64,000 nucleotides of DNA from Frondihabitans peucedani (GCF_039537585.1 NZ_BAABAU010000001.1:1240001-1304000); one strand, 5' to 3'. Numbered from the stretch's first letter, positions 36,000-44,931 are shown. The notes: generated by a model not told the origin, from the sequence alone. Numbers and translations are program-made.

Positions 36000-37741
36000 G
36001 ATGACACCTTACGTCGGTCGGCGGAGAGCGGAGAGCCCAGTGCGGCGAGATGTCTCTTCGCCAAGTCATCCACGGCCCGGGTCAGGGTCGGGTCTTCCCC
36101 TCGGGCGAGACCCGCGTACTCCATCGAGAGGCCGTCCTCGCCCTGGACGGCCTTCACCCAGACGCGGCGGCGGGGCACGAAGAGGCCGGTCAGGAGGCCG
36201 AGCACGATCAGGATCGCGAAGACCAGCACGTACTGCTGCGACGGGTCGTGGTGCACGTCGAGCGACACGAAGCGCTTGACGCCGTCGAAGGTGACGGAGC
36301 CGAGGCCGTTCGGGAGGGTCGCCGTCTGCCCGGGCTTCAGGATGAGGGGCTTCTCGAGAGGCTGCTTGCCGTTGCTCGCCTTGGTGCTCGCGATCGGCGT
36401 GAGGTTGTCGGTGTTGAGCTGGTACACCGAGCGCGGCACGCCGTCGTTCAGTCCGAGATCGCCCGAGAAGACGTCAAGGGTCAGCTTCGGGTTGATCGTG
36501 TCGGGGAAGTTCGACGTCAGTGCCCCGGTGCCGAGCGACGTCGCACTCGGGTAGAAGAAGCCGATCATGCCGAGCTGCGTCGGCAGGGCGTCGGGCACCT
36601 TGATCACGCCCAGGGAGGTCAGGTTGGAGTCCTGAGGCAGGAACGGGACGCTGTCTTTGAACGCGACGTTGCCGTCGCCGTCGCGGACCGTCACGTCGAC
36701 CGCGTAGCCGTTGCCGAGGAGGTAGACCTGCGTGCCGCCGATCTCGAGCGGGTCGTTGACGCGCAGCTTCGTCTTCTTCGCCTGCTGCCCCTGCACCTGC
36801 TCGGTCACGTCGGCCTGGTAGTCGATCGGCGTTCCGAGGGCGCTGGCGACCTTCTCCTCGTACTTGGCGACGAAGCTGTCGATGGTGATGTTGTACGGCA
36901 CGAGGTTGGTGTCGCTGAAGAAGCGGCCCGGGCTGAACGAGTCGTACGACCCGAGGTTGTTCGAGAACGTCTGCCCCGCGACCACGACGCGCTGGCCGGT
37001 GTAGCCGAAGCCGCCGCCGATCCCGACCGTGATCAGCACGCCCAGGAGGGCGATGTGGAACACGAGGTTGCCGGTCTCGCGCAGGTAGCCGCGCTCGGCG
37101 CTGACGGAGTCGCCATAGACCCGCGTCCGGTAGCCGGCACGACGGAGCTGCTGGCGCGCCGTGGCAATCGCGATCTCGGCCGAGACCGGGGCGCGGCCCG
37201 AGCCGGACTCGGATCCGGAGTCGCCTCTCCCACCGCTCACGAGGGGGTGCGACTGGAAGCCGGCGAGGCGGCCGAGCCTTGCGGGCGTCTTCGGCGGGGC
37301 CGCGCGGAGCGCCTCGAGGTGGTGCTTGACGCGCGGGATGATGCAGCCGATCAGCGAGATGAACAGCAGCAGGTAGACGGCCGAGAACCACGGCGTCGAG
37401 AAGGTGTTGAACAATCCGATCTTGTCGAGGATCGGATACAGCTGCGGGTGGTCGGTCTTGTACTGCGCGACGCCGTTCGGGTCGGAGGTGACCTGCGGGA
37501 CGAGCGAGCCGGGCACGGCCGCGAGGGCCAGCAGCATGAGGAGGAACAGCGCCGTCCGCATGCTCGTGAGCTGCCGCCAGAAGAAGCGGACGTAGCCGAT
37601 GAATCCCAGCTTCGGCTGCGTGATCCCGTCGCCGCCCCGGCTCGGCGCGACCGAGTCGATGTGATCGCTCGGGCGCAGCGGATCGGAGCGCTCGTCGGTG
37701 CGGTCGGCGCGCTCGGCGTCGAGATCAGACGACCGTGCCAT
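35996..37741 (-). CDS. resB: Cytochrome c biogenesis protein ResB
   Basis: Large partner of CcsB, 581 residues. Three membrane spans lie near the N-terminus (TSMRTALFLLMLLALAAVPG, WFSAVYLLLFISLIGCIIPR, and LVFHIALLGVLITVGIGGGF), a long extracytoplasmic domain follows, and a final span (YVLVFAILIVLGLLTGLFV) precedes the C-terminus. A Ser/Gly-rich linker (SGGRGDSGSESGSGR) breaks the cytoplasmic loop. It overlaps ccdA by 17 nt and ccsB by 4 nt. Confidence 0.93.
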   Translation of the reverse strand: MARSSDLDAERADRTDERSDPLRPSDHIDSVAPSRGGDGITQPKLGFIGYVRFFWRQLTSMRTALFLLMLLALAAVPGSLVPQVTSDPNGVAQYKTDHPQLYPILDKIGLFNTFSTPWFSAVYLLLFISLIGCIIPRVKHHLEALRAAPPKTPARLGRLAGFQSHPLVSGGRGDSGSESGSGRAPVSAEIAIATARQQLRRAGYRTRVYGDSVSAERGYLRETGNLVFHIALLGVLITVGIGGGFGYTGQRVVVAGQTFSNNLGSYDSFSPGRFFSDTNLVPYNITIDSFVAKYEEKVASALGTPIDYQADVTEQVQGQQAKKTKLRVNDPLEIGGTQVYLLGNGYAVDVTVRDGDGNVAFKDSVPFLPQDSNLTSLGVIKVPDALPTQLGMIGFFYPSATSLGTGALTSNFPDTINPKLTLDVFSGDLGLNDGVPRSVYQLNTDNLTPIASTKASNGKQPLEKPLILKPGQTATLPNGLGSVTFDGVKRFVSLDVHHDPSQQYVLVFAILIVLGLLTGLFVPRRRVWVKAVQGEDGLSMEYAGLARGEDPTLTRAVDDLAKRHLAALGSPLSADRRKVSS

Positions 37742-38489
37742 AGTTCGCGATCACCGCCCCGAGCCTCGACATGAGGTCGGTCCAGACCCCTGCGACCATG
37801 AGAACACCGATGAGCACCAGAAGGCTGCCTCCGAGCAGATTGACGGCACGGATGTGCCTCTTGACGAATGCGATCGACCGGGTCATCCAGCCGAGGCCGA
37901 GGGCCACCAGCAGGAACGGCACCCCGAGGCCCACGCAGTAGAACACGCCGAGCAGGAGCCCCTGCCCGGCCGAGCCCGTGTTGAGGGACATGGCCGTGAT
38001 CGCCGCGAGCGTGGGCCCGAGGCACGGGCTCCAGCCGAGGCCGAACACGATGCCGAGCAGCGGAGCCCCGATCAGGCCGGTCTTCGGGCTGATCGTGAGC
38101 TTGGCCGTCCGCTGGAAGAACGGGAAGTTGCCGATGAAGACGAGACCCATCAGGATCACGACCACCCCGAGCAGCCGGGTGATGAGCGTCCGCCACTCGA
38201 GGAACCAGAACCCGAGGGCCCCGGCCGCGGTGTTCAGCGCCACGAAGACGAGCGTGAAGCCCAGGATGAACAGGAGGACGCCGAGGACCACGCGCGCCCG
38301 GTCGATCCTGCGGCCCCGTGCATCCTGCGCGTTGCCGGTCAGGCCGCCCACGTAGCCGAGGTAGCCGGGCACGAGAGGGAGCACGCAGGGCGAGATGAAC
38401 GACAGGATGCCCGCGAGCACCGCCACCGGGAGGGCCACGAGCAGCTGACCGCTCGTGACCGCCTCGAAGAACGGGTTGCCCGCGTACAC
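37725..38489 (-). CDS. ccdA: Cytochrome c biogenesis protein CcdA
   Basis: Six- or seven-span thiol-disulfide transporter of 254 residues that passes reductant across the membrane to the thioredoxin-like partner. The first conserved Cys is in ILSFISPCVLPLVPGYLGYV and the second in GLGWSPCLGPTLAAI. Its GTG begins immediately after the stop of the resA-like gene. It belongs to the same operon as resB and ccsB. Confidence 0.95.
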   Translation of the reverse strand: MYAGNPFFEAVTSGQLLVALPVAVLAGILSFISPCVLPLVPGYLGYVGGLTGNAQDARGRRIDRARVVLGVLLFILGFTLVFVALNTAAGALGFWFLEWRTLITRLLGVVVILMGLVFIGNFPFFQRTAKLTISPKTGLIGAPLLGIVFGLGWSPCLGPTLAAITAMSLNTGSAGQGLLLGVFYCVGLGVPFLLVALGLGWMTRSIAFVKRHIRAVNLLGGSLLVLIGVLMVAGVWTDLMSRLGAVIANYGTVV

Positions 38490-39080
38490 CTATCGACCCT
38501 CGGACATCGTGTCGGAGATGAGGGTGTCGAGGACGCTCTTGTTGACCTGCCCGAGGACGCGCGCGGCGACGCGGCCCTTCTGGTCGAGCACCATCGTGGT
38601 CGGGGTCGCGTTCGGGCCGCGCTGGCCGGCGAGCGCGAGCTGCACCTTCGCGTCGGTCGCGTCGATGACCGAGGGGTAGGGCATCTTGAAGGAGCGGTCG
38701 AAGGCGCGGGCGGTGTCGGCCTCGTCGCGCACGTTGACACCGATGAACTGGACGCCCTTCGAGTCGTACTTGGTCGAGAGGGCGGCGAGATCGGGCGCCT
38801 CGACGCGGCAGGGCGGGCAGGATGCGTACCAGAAGTTCAGAACGACGACGTCGCCCTGGTAGGTCTTCCGCGAGATCGACCTGCCCTCGTCGGTCTTCGC
38901 CGTGAACTCCACGCTCGCGCCGCGGTCGGCGGGCTTGATCTCGGTGACGGTGCCGTCGCCGGAGATGTAGTTCTGGTTCTGCGTCACGGCGGGCTTGCTC
39001 GCGCACCCCGTGAGGGCGACGGCCACGAGGACGCCGATGACGGAGAGGCGGGCGAGGGTCGGGATGCGGCGGTGGTTCAC
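38490..39080 (-). CDS. TlpA/ResA-like thioredoxin lipoprotein
   Basis: Extracytoplasmic thiol reductase of 196 residues. The signal peptide ends in a lipobox (VAVALTGCASKP), placing it on the outer membrane face. The thioredoxin-fold active site is NFWYASCPPCRVEAPDL, followed by GVNVRDEADTARAF and the cis-Pro segment NATPTTMVLDQKG. It probably keeps the apocytochrome CXXCH cysteines reduced, fed by CcdA next door. The GTG overlaps the histidine phosphatase stop (GTGA). Confidence 0.93.
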   Translation of the reverse strand: MNHRRIPTLARLSVIGVLVAVALTGCASKPAVTQNQNYISGDGTVTEIKPADRGASVEFTAKTDEGRSISRKTYQGDVVVLNFWYASCPPCRVEAPDLAALSTKYDSKGVQFIGVNVRDEADTARAFDRSFKMPYPSVIDATDAKVQLALAGQRGPNATPTTMVLDQKGRVAARVLGQVNKSVLDTLISDTMSEGR

Positions 39081-39718
39081 ACGGCTCCTGTATCGACGGC
39101 TGCGGCCTGCAGGGCGGCCGCGGGTTCGCGGTAGTCGACCTCGACGAACGCGTCGCCGCGCCTCGCCAGGGTCGTGATGCTCGAGAGGGAGCACCTCCGT
39201 CTGCGGGGATCGTGGAAGAGGCGCTGGCCGAGGAGGCTCCGGTGCACCATCCAGATCGGGAGCTGGTGGCTGACCAGGACGACGTCGCCGTCGTCGATGC
39301 TCCGCCAGGCGGCGTCGACTGCGGCGAGCGTGCGAGCGGCGATGCTCACATAGGCCTCGCCCCAGCTGGGCTTCAGGGGGTTGACGATCCAGGGCCACTC
39401 GGCGGGCCGCACGACGGACTTGGCGAAACCGCCGCGCCTGCCCTCGTATCGGTTAGTGGGCTCGATCAGGCGCTCGTCGATTGCGGTCTCGAGGCCGAAC
39501 GCCTCGGCCCAGGGGGCCGCCGACTCGCGGGTGCGCTGGAGTGGGCTGGCGACGAGGGCCCGGACGGGGGCGCCGTGGGCCTTGAGGGAGTCAGCAGAGG
39601 CGCTCGCCATCCGGTGACCGAGTCGCGACAGCCCGAAGCCCGGGATGCGACCGTAGAGGACGCCTTCCGGGTTCTCGACCTCGCCGTGGCGCACGAGGTG
39701 GATCAGGTCTGCAGGCAC
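39077..39718 (-). CDS. Histidine phosphatase family protein
   Basis: Phosphoglycerate-mutase-fold phosphatase of 213 residues. The phospho-histidine motif is LIHLVRHGEVENP near the N-terminus, and the second His is in DVVLVSHQLPIWMV. A TACACT hexamer ends 7 nt before the GTG at 39718, so the operon with the cytochrome c biogenesis genes probably starts here without a leader. It is divergent from aspS. Substrate unknown. Confidence 0.9.
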   Translation of the reverse strand: MPADLIHLVRHGEVENPEGVLYGRIPGFGLSRLGHRMASASADSLKAHGAPVRALVASPLQRTRESAAPWAEAFGLETAIDERLIEPTNRYEGRRGGFAKSVVRPAEWPWIVNPLKPSWGEAYVSIAARTLAAVDAAWRSIDDGDVVLVSHQLPIWMVHRSLLGQRLFHDPRRRRCSLSSITTLARRGDAFVEVDYREPAAALQAAAVDTGAV

Positions 39719-39827
39719 ACAGAACAGTGTAGATTGCGCCGCCGTACACACCTCCCACCAGGAATTTCCACAGGCGGTCTTCTCTCGGTGCCGAGAGACC
39801 GGCTCCCCGACTGTAAACTCGGGCAGC

Positions 39828-41156
39828 GTGATCAACCGCACCCTCATCAAAGACCTGCAGTCCTCCTCCGACGGGCCCGTCACCGTGTCCGGGTGGGTCG
39901 AGACGGTGCGCGATCAGAAGAAGGTCCAGTTCGTCGTCCTCCGCGACGAGACCGGCGCCGTGCAGCTCGTCAACCCGCGCGCGACCGACGAGACCGGTGC
40001 GGTGACGGCCACCGACGTCTCCGACACGATCTCGGCCCTCTCGCAGGGCTCGTTCCTCACCGCCCGCGGCGAGCTGAAGCACGACGAGCGCGTCAAGCTC
40101 GGCGGCGTCGAGATCAAGCTCGCGTCGCTCGAGGTCGCCTCGCTCGCGATCCCCGAGACGCCCATCGCCGACGACTCCGGCATCGACAAGCGCATGGACT
40201 GGCGCTTCCTCGACCTCCGCGTCCCGAAGAACGCTCTCGTCTTCAAGATCCAGACGACGTTCCTGCACGCCCTCCGCACCTACTGGGTCGAGCACGACTT
40301 CATCGAGATCACGACCCCCAAGCTCATGGCCTCCGCCAGCGAGTCGAAGGCCGAGCTGTTCCGCGTCGAGTACTTCGAGGGGTCGGCGTTCCTCGCGCAG
40401 AGCCCCCAGTTCTTCAAGCAGATGGCGCAGCCCGCCGGCTTCGGCAAGATCTTCGAGGTCGGGCCCGCGTTCCGCGCCGACCCCAGCTTCACCAGCCGCC
40501 ACGCGACCGAGTTCACCTCCATCGACACCGAGTTCAGCTGGATCGAGTCGCACGAAGACGTCATGAAGCTCCACGAGGAGCTCATGGTCGCCGGCTTCCA
40601 GGCCGTCAAAGACAAGCACGGCGCCGACATCGAGGCCCTCTTCGGCTTCGAGCTCACGGTGCCGACCGTCCCGTTCCCGCGGATCCCGCTCGCCGAGGCC
40701 AAGCGCATCGTGGCCGAGCGCGGCTACGAGGTGCCCCGCGCCGACGACGACATGGACCCCGAGGGCGAGCGCCAGATCGCGGCCTACGTCAAAGAGGAGT
40801 TCGGGCACGACTTCGTGTTCCTGACCGACTACGCCTCGAGCATCCGGCCGTTCTATCACATGCGGAACGCCGACGACGCGGGGCTGACGAACAGCTACGA
40901 CCTCATCTACAACGGCGTCGAGATCTCGACCGGCGCCCAGCGCGAGCACCGCATCGAGATCCTCGAGCAGAACGCCCGCGACAAGGGCCTCGACCCCGAG
41001 GAGCTCTCGGGCTACCTCGACTTCTTCCGCTACGGGGTGCCGGCGCACGGCGGCTTCGGCATGGGCCTCGCGCGCGTGCTGATGCTCATGCTCGGGCTCG
41101 CGAACCTCCGAGAGACCACGTACCTGTTCCGCGGCCCGACGCGCCTCGAGCCGTAG
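39828..41156 (+). CDS. aspS: Archaeal-type aspartate-tRNA ligase
   Basis: Class IIb synthetase of 442 residues charging tRNA-Asp. The anticodon-binding OB-fold occupies about residues 1-100 (VTVSGWVETVRDQKKVQFVV), followed by motif 1, motif 2 in VGPAFRADPSFTSRHATEFT and motif 3 in GGFGMGLARVLMLMLGL. It lacks the ~150-residue GAD insertion of typical bacterial AspRS (about 590 residues), matching the archaeal/eukaryotic kind. Such enzymes are often non-discriminating and also make Asp-tRNA-Asn. TAAACT ends 8 nt before the GTG. Confidence 0.92.
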   Translation: MINRTLIKDLQSSSDGPVTVSGWVETVRDQKKVQFVVLRDETGAVQLVNPRATDETGAVTATDVSDTISALSQGSFLTARGELKHDERVKLGGVEIKLASLEVASLAIPETPIADDSGIDKRMDWRFLDLRVPKNALVFKIQTTFLHALRTYWVEHDFIEITTPKLMASASESKAELFRVEYFEGSAFLAQSPQFFKQMAQPAGFGKIFEVGPAFRADPSFTSRHATEFTSIDTEFSWIESHEDVMKLHEELMVAGFQAVKDKHGADIEALFGFELTVPTVPFPRIPLAEAKRIVAERGYEVPRADDDMDPEGERQIAAYVKEEFGHDFVFLTDYASSIRPFYHMRNADDAGLTNSYDLIYNGVEISTGAQREHRIEILEQNARDKGLDPEELSGYLDFFRYGVPAHGGFGMGLARVLMLMLGLANLRETTYLFRGPTRLEP

Positions 41157-41208
41157 CCGCCAGCGGCACGCGGCTGGCGGTACGCCGGACGCGGCTCGCC
41201 ACACCCCT

Positions 41209-41264
41209 CGAGAGGCCACTATCCGCCCTGCGCGTCGCGCTGCAGGGCGGATAGTGGCCTCTCG
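41209..41264. repeat. Perfect 23-bp inverted repeat with 10-nt loop
   Basis: The left arm 41209-41231 begins CGAGAGGCCACTATCC and its exact reverse complement fills 41242-41264. It lies between the convergent aspS and glutaredoxin-like genes, so a bidirectional terminator is likely, but there is no T-tract on either side and the length and perfection exceed the other terminators in this window. A small mobile palindrome is another possibility. Confidence 0.75.
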
Positions 41265-41296
41265 ACGCCTGTGCGCGCTGCCGCGGGCGCCGGCGG

Positions 41297-41575
41297 TCAG
41301 CCGCGGGCAGCGCCGGGCATGGCCGCGCGCAGCGCCGTCCGCAGGCGCTCGGGCTCGACGCGCCAGATGGTGTGGACGCGGCCGTCGATCAGGACGACGG
41401 GGATCTCCTCCGCGTACTCCTCCGCGAGGCTCGGGTCGTCGAGGATCGAGAGCTCGTCGTAGTCGCGGGCACCGGCGAACTCGATCTCGTCGAGCACGCC
41501 CTCGAGCGCCAGCCGGGCATCGTCGCAGAGGTGGCAGCCGGGCTTGGTGAGGAGGGTGATGTGGGGCACGGGCAC
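41297..41575 (-). CDS. Glutaredoxin/thioredoxin-like protein
   Basis: A 92-residue thioredoxin-fold protein with the redox pair in LLTKPGCHLCDDARLAL and the cis-Pro segment EEIPVVLIDG. This matches the glutaredoxin-like (DUF836) family of actinobacteria. TATCCT ends 6 nt before the GTG at 41575, pointing to a leaderless mRNA. The partner substrate is not known. Confidence 0.88.
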   Translation of the reverse strand: MPVPHITLLTKPGCHLCDDARLALEGVLDEIEFAGARDYDELSILDDPSLAEEYAEEIPVVLIDGRVHTIWRVEPERLRTALRAAMPGAARG

Positions 41576-41591
41576 CGCCCCAGGATACGAC

Positions 41592-41623
41592 GAAGGCCGC
41601 CACCCCGAGGGGCGGCGGCCTTC
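41592..41623 (-). terminator. Terminator hairpin after the bS22 gene
   Basis: GAAGGCCGCC (41592-41601) pairs with GGCGGCCTTC (41614-41623) around a short C/G-rich loop, 31 nt beyond the bS22 stop. The downstream bases on the minus strand are GTCGTATCC, which overlap the -10 region of the next gene. Confidence 0.7.
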
Positions 41624-41653
41624 ACACGAAGGAGCGGACTGCGGAGCAGCCGA

Positions 41654-41752
41654 CTACTTCTTGTTGCGGCGCTGGTGGCGCGTCTTGCGAAGCAGCTTGC
41701 GGTGCTTCTTCTTCGCCATGCGCTTGCGACGCTTCTTGATAACAGAACCCAT
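41654..41752 (-). CDS. 30S ribosomal protein bS22 (AURKAIP1/COX24 domain)
   Basis: A 32-residue, extremely basic protein beginning MGSVIKKRRKRMAKKKHR and ending RRNKK. It matches the small ribosomal protein bS22 first seen in mycobacterial 30S subunits and conserved in actinobacteria. GAGGTGC lies 4-10 nt before the ATG, and a terminator hairpin follows. The gene is too short for many automatic gene finders. It stands between a BldC-type regulator gene and a glutaredoxin-like gene. Confidence 0.95.
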   Translation of the reverse strand: MGSVIKKRRKRMAKKKHRKLLRKTRHQRRNKK

Positions 41753-41875
41753 AGGGCACCTCACAGATTTTTGAACAGGACCTTGATCGCACCGGGTCCA
41801 AATCAAGAACCGCGGAAAAATACCTTGGTGGAGTCTACCGGGGTCGGCCGAGAAAGACGAACCGGGAGGGCTCGC

Positions 41876-42070
41876 TCAGCCGACGTCTGCGATTCCGCCG
41901 CGGAGGACCGCCTGGACGGCGGCGTCCGGCACGCGGAAGGAACGCCCGAAACGGATGGCCGGAAGCTCACCGGAGTGGACCATCCGGTAGACCGTCATCT
42001 TCGACACCCGCATCATGTCGGCGACTTCCGCCACTGTCAGAAAACGCACGTCCGTCAGGTCGTCCGACAT
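41876..42070 (-). CDS. BldC-family MerR-like helix-turn-helix protein
   Basis: A 64-residue DNA-binding protein: FLTVAEVADMMRVSKMTVYRM is the helix-turn-helix and HSGELPAIRFGRSFRVPDAAV the wing. This is the BldC type, which lacks the MerR effector domain and binds DNA as head-to-tail arrays. It sits upstream of bS22 on the same strand, a frequent actinobacterial pairing. Start ATG 42070. Confidence 0.92.
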   Translation of the reverse strand: MSDDLTDVRFLTVAEVADMMRVSKMTVYRMVHSGELPAIRFGRSFRVPDAAVQAVLRGGIADVG

Positions 42071-42211
42071 GATCCTGCCTCGGGTTCGGGCCGGGGCCTC
42101 ACGCGCTGTGCTCAGTGCGGTCTCTTCCGGCGTCTTGGGGCCGCCTGAGTGTTACTCGTGTGCCCCGTGGCTACTTTAGGGGCGCATGTGACCCGGGGGC
42201 AAGCGGCTGCG

Positions 42212-42688
42212 TCACCCCTGTTCGCGGTGCCCAAGACGCTTCTTGATCGGGCCCGGGATCCGGTTCTGCGCGCCGGCCACGACGCGGCCCAGAGTGGTGC
42301 CCACCTCGCCGACGTCGGGGAGGTTCTCGGCGGCTCGACGGAGCGGGGCGGGCAGCGGCACGCCGGGGCCGCGGGCCGGCAGCGCGACCAGCCCCGCGGG
42401 GTTCAGGGGCACGCCGGGCCGGGCCTCCTCGACGAAGGGCGCCAGCCAGTCGCTCGCGGCGAGGAGCGGCTCGGGGTCGACGCTGTAGTAGCGGTGCTGC
42501 CCCTTCTCGCGCACCCGCACGAGGCCCGCGTCGCGCAGGACCCGGAGGTGCTTAGACACGGTGGGCTGGCTCACCCCCAGCTCGGTCACCATCTCGCCCA
42601 CGCTGGTCTCGCCGGCACTGCTGCGCAGGAGGACGCCGAGGAGGTCCCGTCTCGTGGGGTCGGCGATCACGGTGAAGATGTCGGCCAT
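42212..42688 (-). CDS. ArsR-family winged-helix regulator
   Basis: A 158-residue protein whose first 75 residues form an ArsR-type domain (ADPTRRDLLGVLL, VGEMVTELGVSQPTVSKHLR, REKGQHRYYSVD). The remaining 80 residues are Pro/Ala-rich and unlike a metal-binding domain; no metal-ligating Cys is present, so the inducer is unknown. TACCCT ends 7 nt before the ATG, so it is probably leaderless. Divergent from the potassium transporter genes. Confidence 0.85.
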   Translation of the reverse strand: MADIFTVIADPTRRDLLGVLLRSSAGETSVGEMVTELGVSQPTVSKHLRVLRDAGLVRVREKGQHRYYSVDPEPLLAASDWLAPFVEEARPGVPLNPAGLVALPARGPGVPLPAPLRRAAENLPDVGEVGTTLGRVVAGAQNRIPGPIKKRLGHREQG

Positions 42689-42764
42689 GGGGGCAAGGGT
42701 ACTGAGTGGCGCTGCCTAGTACCATGACGGTCTTCGGGTGAGATCGACGGGTCAGGAGGGCCAG

Positions 42765-44240
42765 GTGACGTCAGCGACGCCTCTGATGCGCCCGCCGTCG
42801 CCCGGCAGGAGGCCGGGGCTCGGCAGGCCCGGCCAGCCCGCGCGACCTCTCGCCCGATTCCGCGAAGCCGTCGACGACGCGAGCCGGAAGTCGCCGGCGC
42901 GATTCGCGATCCTGATCTTCACGACCCTGATCCTGCTGTTCACCGCGATCTTCATGCTGCCGATCTCGTCGACCTCGGGCACCGTGACCCCCCTCGCCGA
43001 CTCGCTCTTCACTGCGGTCTCGGTCATCTGCGTCACCGGCCTCGCCACCGTCGACATGGCCACGCACTGGTCGCTGTTCGGCCACGTGGTGATCTTCGTG
43101 GGCGTGCAGATCGGGGCGATCGGCGTCCTGACGGTGGCGAGCATCCTGGGCCTCGTCGTCTCCCGCCGCCTCGGCCTCCGCTCCCGGCTGATGGCCGCCA
43201 GCGACGGCAACCCTCTGCGAGCGCACGCCGGGCCGGTCCCGGAGGGCCAGGCCGTCCGCCTCGGCGAGGTCGGCGGCCTCCTGACGACGGTCGCCGTCAG
43301 CGCGCTGGCGATCGAGCTGGTGATCGGGATCCTGCTCATCCCGCGGATGCTGATCGACGGCATCCCGTTCGGCGACGCGGTGCTCGACAGCTTCTACTAC
43401 GCGGCGATGGCGTTCACGAACACCGGCTTCACCCCGAACGCGTCGGGGCTGGCGCCGTTCCAGGGCGACTTCTTCTTCCTGGGGCTGCTGATGGTGGCGG
43501 TGTTCCTCGGCAGCATCGGGTTCCCGGTGATCTACGCGATCACCCGCAATCCGCTGCATCCGCGCCGCTGGTCGCTGCACGTGAAGCTGACCCTCGTGAC
43601 GACCGGGATCCTGCTCGTCGCCGGCATGGTGCTCTACATCGTCCTGGAGTTCGACAACCCCCGGACGTTCGGCGCGAAAGACGCCGGCACCACGGTCTTC
43701 GAGTCGCTGTTCCTCAGCACGATGGCGCGCTCCGGCGGCTTCTCGACGATCGACATCTCGCACCTGCACGACTCGAGCCTCCTGGTCACCGACATGCTGA
43801 TGTTCATCGGCGGCGGGTCGGCGTCGACTGCGGGCGGGCTGAAGGTGACCACGCTGGCGGTCCTGTTCCTGGCCGCCTTCGCCGAGGCCCGGGGCAAGCG
43901 GAGCATCGAGGCCTTCGGACGCAGGATCCCCTCCGACGTCCTGCGCCTCGCGGTGAGCGTGGCCCTCTGGGGCGCGACGATCGTGGCCGTGGCGACCATC
44001 GTGGTCCTGCAGATCACCAAGGCCGAGCTCTCGCACGTGCTCTTCGAGGTGATCTCGGCCTTCGCCACCTGCGGCCTGTCGACAGGTCTCACGAGCGAGC
44101 TGCCGGACAGCGCCAAGTACGTCCTCGTCGTCACGATGTGGATGGGGCGCGTTGGTACAGTGACTCTCGCCGTGGCCCTGGCCAACAGCCAGCGCCGACA
44201 GCTGTTCACGCGCCCCGAAGAAAGGCCCATCGTTGGCTGA
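42765..44240 (+). CDS. TrkH/KtrB-type potassium transporter
   Basis: Membrane subunit of 491 residues. The four selectivity-filter loops are visible: SVICVTGLATVD, AFTNTGFTPN, TMARSGGFSTID and FATCGLSTGL, each after a pore helix. The GTG at 42765 is preceded by AGGAGGG at ideal spacing, unlike most genes here, and the -10 TACCAT lies about 40 nt upstream. It overlaps the regulatory TrkA-type subunit gene by 8 nt, forming a Ktr/Trk uptake system. Confidence 0.94.
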   Translation: MTSATPLMRPPSPGRRPGLGRPGQPARPLARFREAVDDASRKSPARFAILIFTTLILLFTAIFMLPISSTSGTVTPLADSLFTAVSVICVTGLATVDMATHWSLFGHVVIFVGVQIGAIGVLTVASILGLVVSRRLGLRSRLMAASDGNPLRAHAGPVPEGQAVRLGEVGGLLTTVAVSALAIELVIGILLIPRMLIDGIPFGDAVLDSFYYAAMAFTNTGFTPNASGLAPFQGDFFFLGLLMVAVFLGSIGFPVIYAITRNPLHPRRWSLHVKLTLVTTGILLVAGMVLYIVLEFDNPRTFGAKDAGTTVFESLFLSTMARSGGFSTIDISHLHDSSLLVTDMLMFIGGGSASTAGGLKVTTLAVLFLAAFAEARGKRSIEAFGRRIPSDVLRLAVSVALWGATIVAVATIVVLQITKAELSHVLFEVISAFATCGLSTGLTSELPDSAKYVLVVTMWMGRVGTVTLAVALANSQRRQLFTRPEERPIVG

Positions 44241-44904
44241 CCGGATCCCCCACGACGCCCCCGTCCTCGTGATCGGCCTCGGGCGGTTCGGGGCCGCGAC
44301 GGCGGGCCAGCTGGAACGGCAGGATCGCGACGTCCTCGTCGTCGACACCGACGTCGCGCTGGTGCAGAAGTGGGCCGACCGCGTCACGCACGCCGTGCAG
44401 GCCGACGCGCGCGACATCGACGCCCTCCGTCAGATCGGCGCGGCCGACTTCGGCATCGCGGTCGTCGGCGTGGGGTCGTCGCTCGAGGCGAGCGTGCTCA
44501 TCACGGCCAACCTCGTCGACCTCGAGATCCCGCAGATCTGGGCGAAGGCAGTATCGCAGTCGCACGGCAAGATCCTGACCAGGATCGGCGCCACCCACGT
44601 GATCTACCCGGAGGCGGAGGCCGGCGAGCGCGTCGCGCACCTCGTCTCCGGCCGCATGCTCGACTACATCGAGTTCGACGACGAGTTCGCGATCGTCAAG
44701 ATGTACCCGCCGAGGTCGGTGCGGGGGCAGGCCCTCGGGGCCTGCGCGGTGCTGCCGAAGTTCGGCGTGACGATCGTCGGGGTGAAGAGCCCGGGCGGAG
44801 CGTTCCAGGAGGCGCGGCCCGAGACGGTCGTCGGCGACCACGACCTCATCATCGCCAGCGGCACCGAGACCGACCTGGAGCGCTTCGCGGCGCTGGAGTC
44901 GTAG
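44233..44904 (+). CDS. TrkA/KtrA-type potassium uptake regulatory subunit
   Basis: Cytoplasmic gating ring subunit of 223 residues. The RCK Rossmann fold is VLVIGLGRFGAATAGQL with the acidic LVVDTDVALVQ, followed by a C-terminal TrkA_C domain (about residues 135-220). It starts at a TTG, with AAGAAAGG just upstream inside the end of the channel gene. The length fits KtrA rather than the double-length E. coli TrkA. Confidence 0.93.
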   Translation: MADRIPHDAPVLVIGLGRFGAATAGQLERQDRDVLVVDTDVALVQKWADRVTHAVQADARDIDALRQIGAADFGIAVVGVGSSLEASVLITANLVDLEIPQIWAKAVSQSHGKILTRIGATHVIYPEAEAGERVAHLVSGRMLDYIEFDDEFAIVKMYPPRSVRGQALGACAVLPKFGVTIVGVKSPGGAFQEARPETVVGDHDLIIASGTETDLERFAALES

Positions 44905-44931
44905 GCCGGCTGCGTCTCGGACCTGCGCGGA

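Noticed and set aside
39719-39827. T-box leader before aspS
   Set aside because: The spacer is only 109 nt and a -10 hexamer sits 8 nt from the GTG, leaving no room for a leader.
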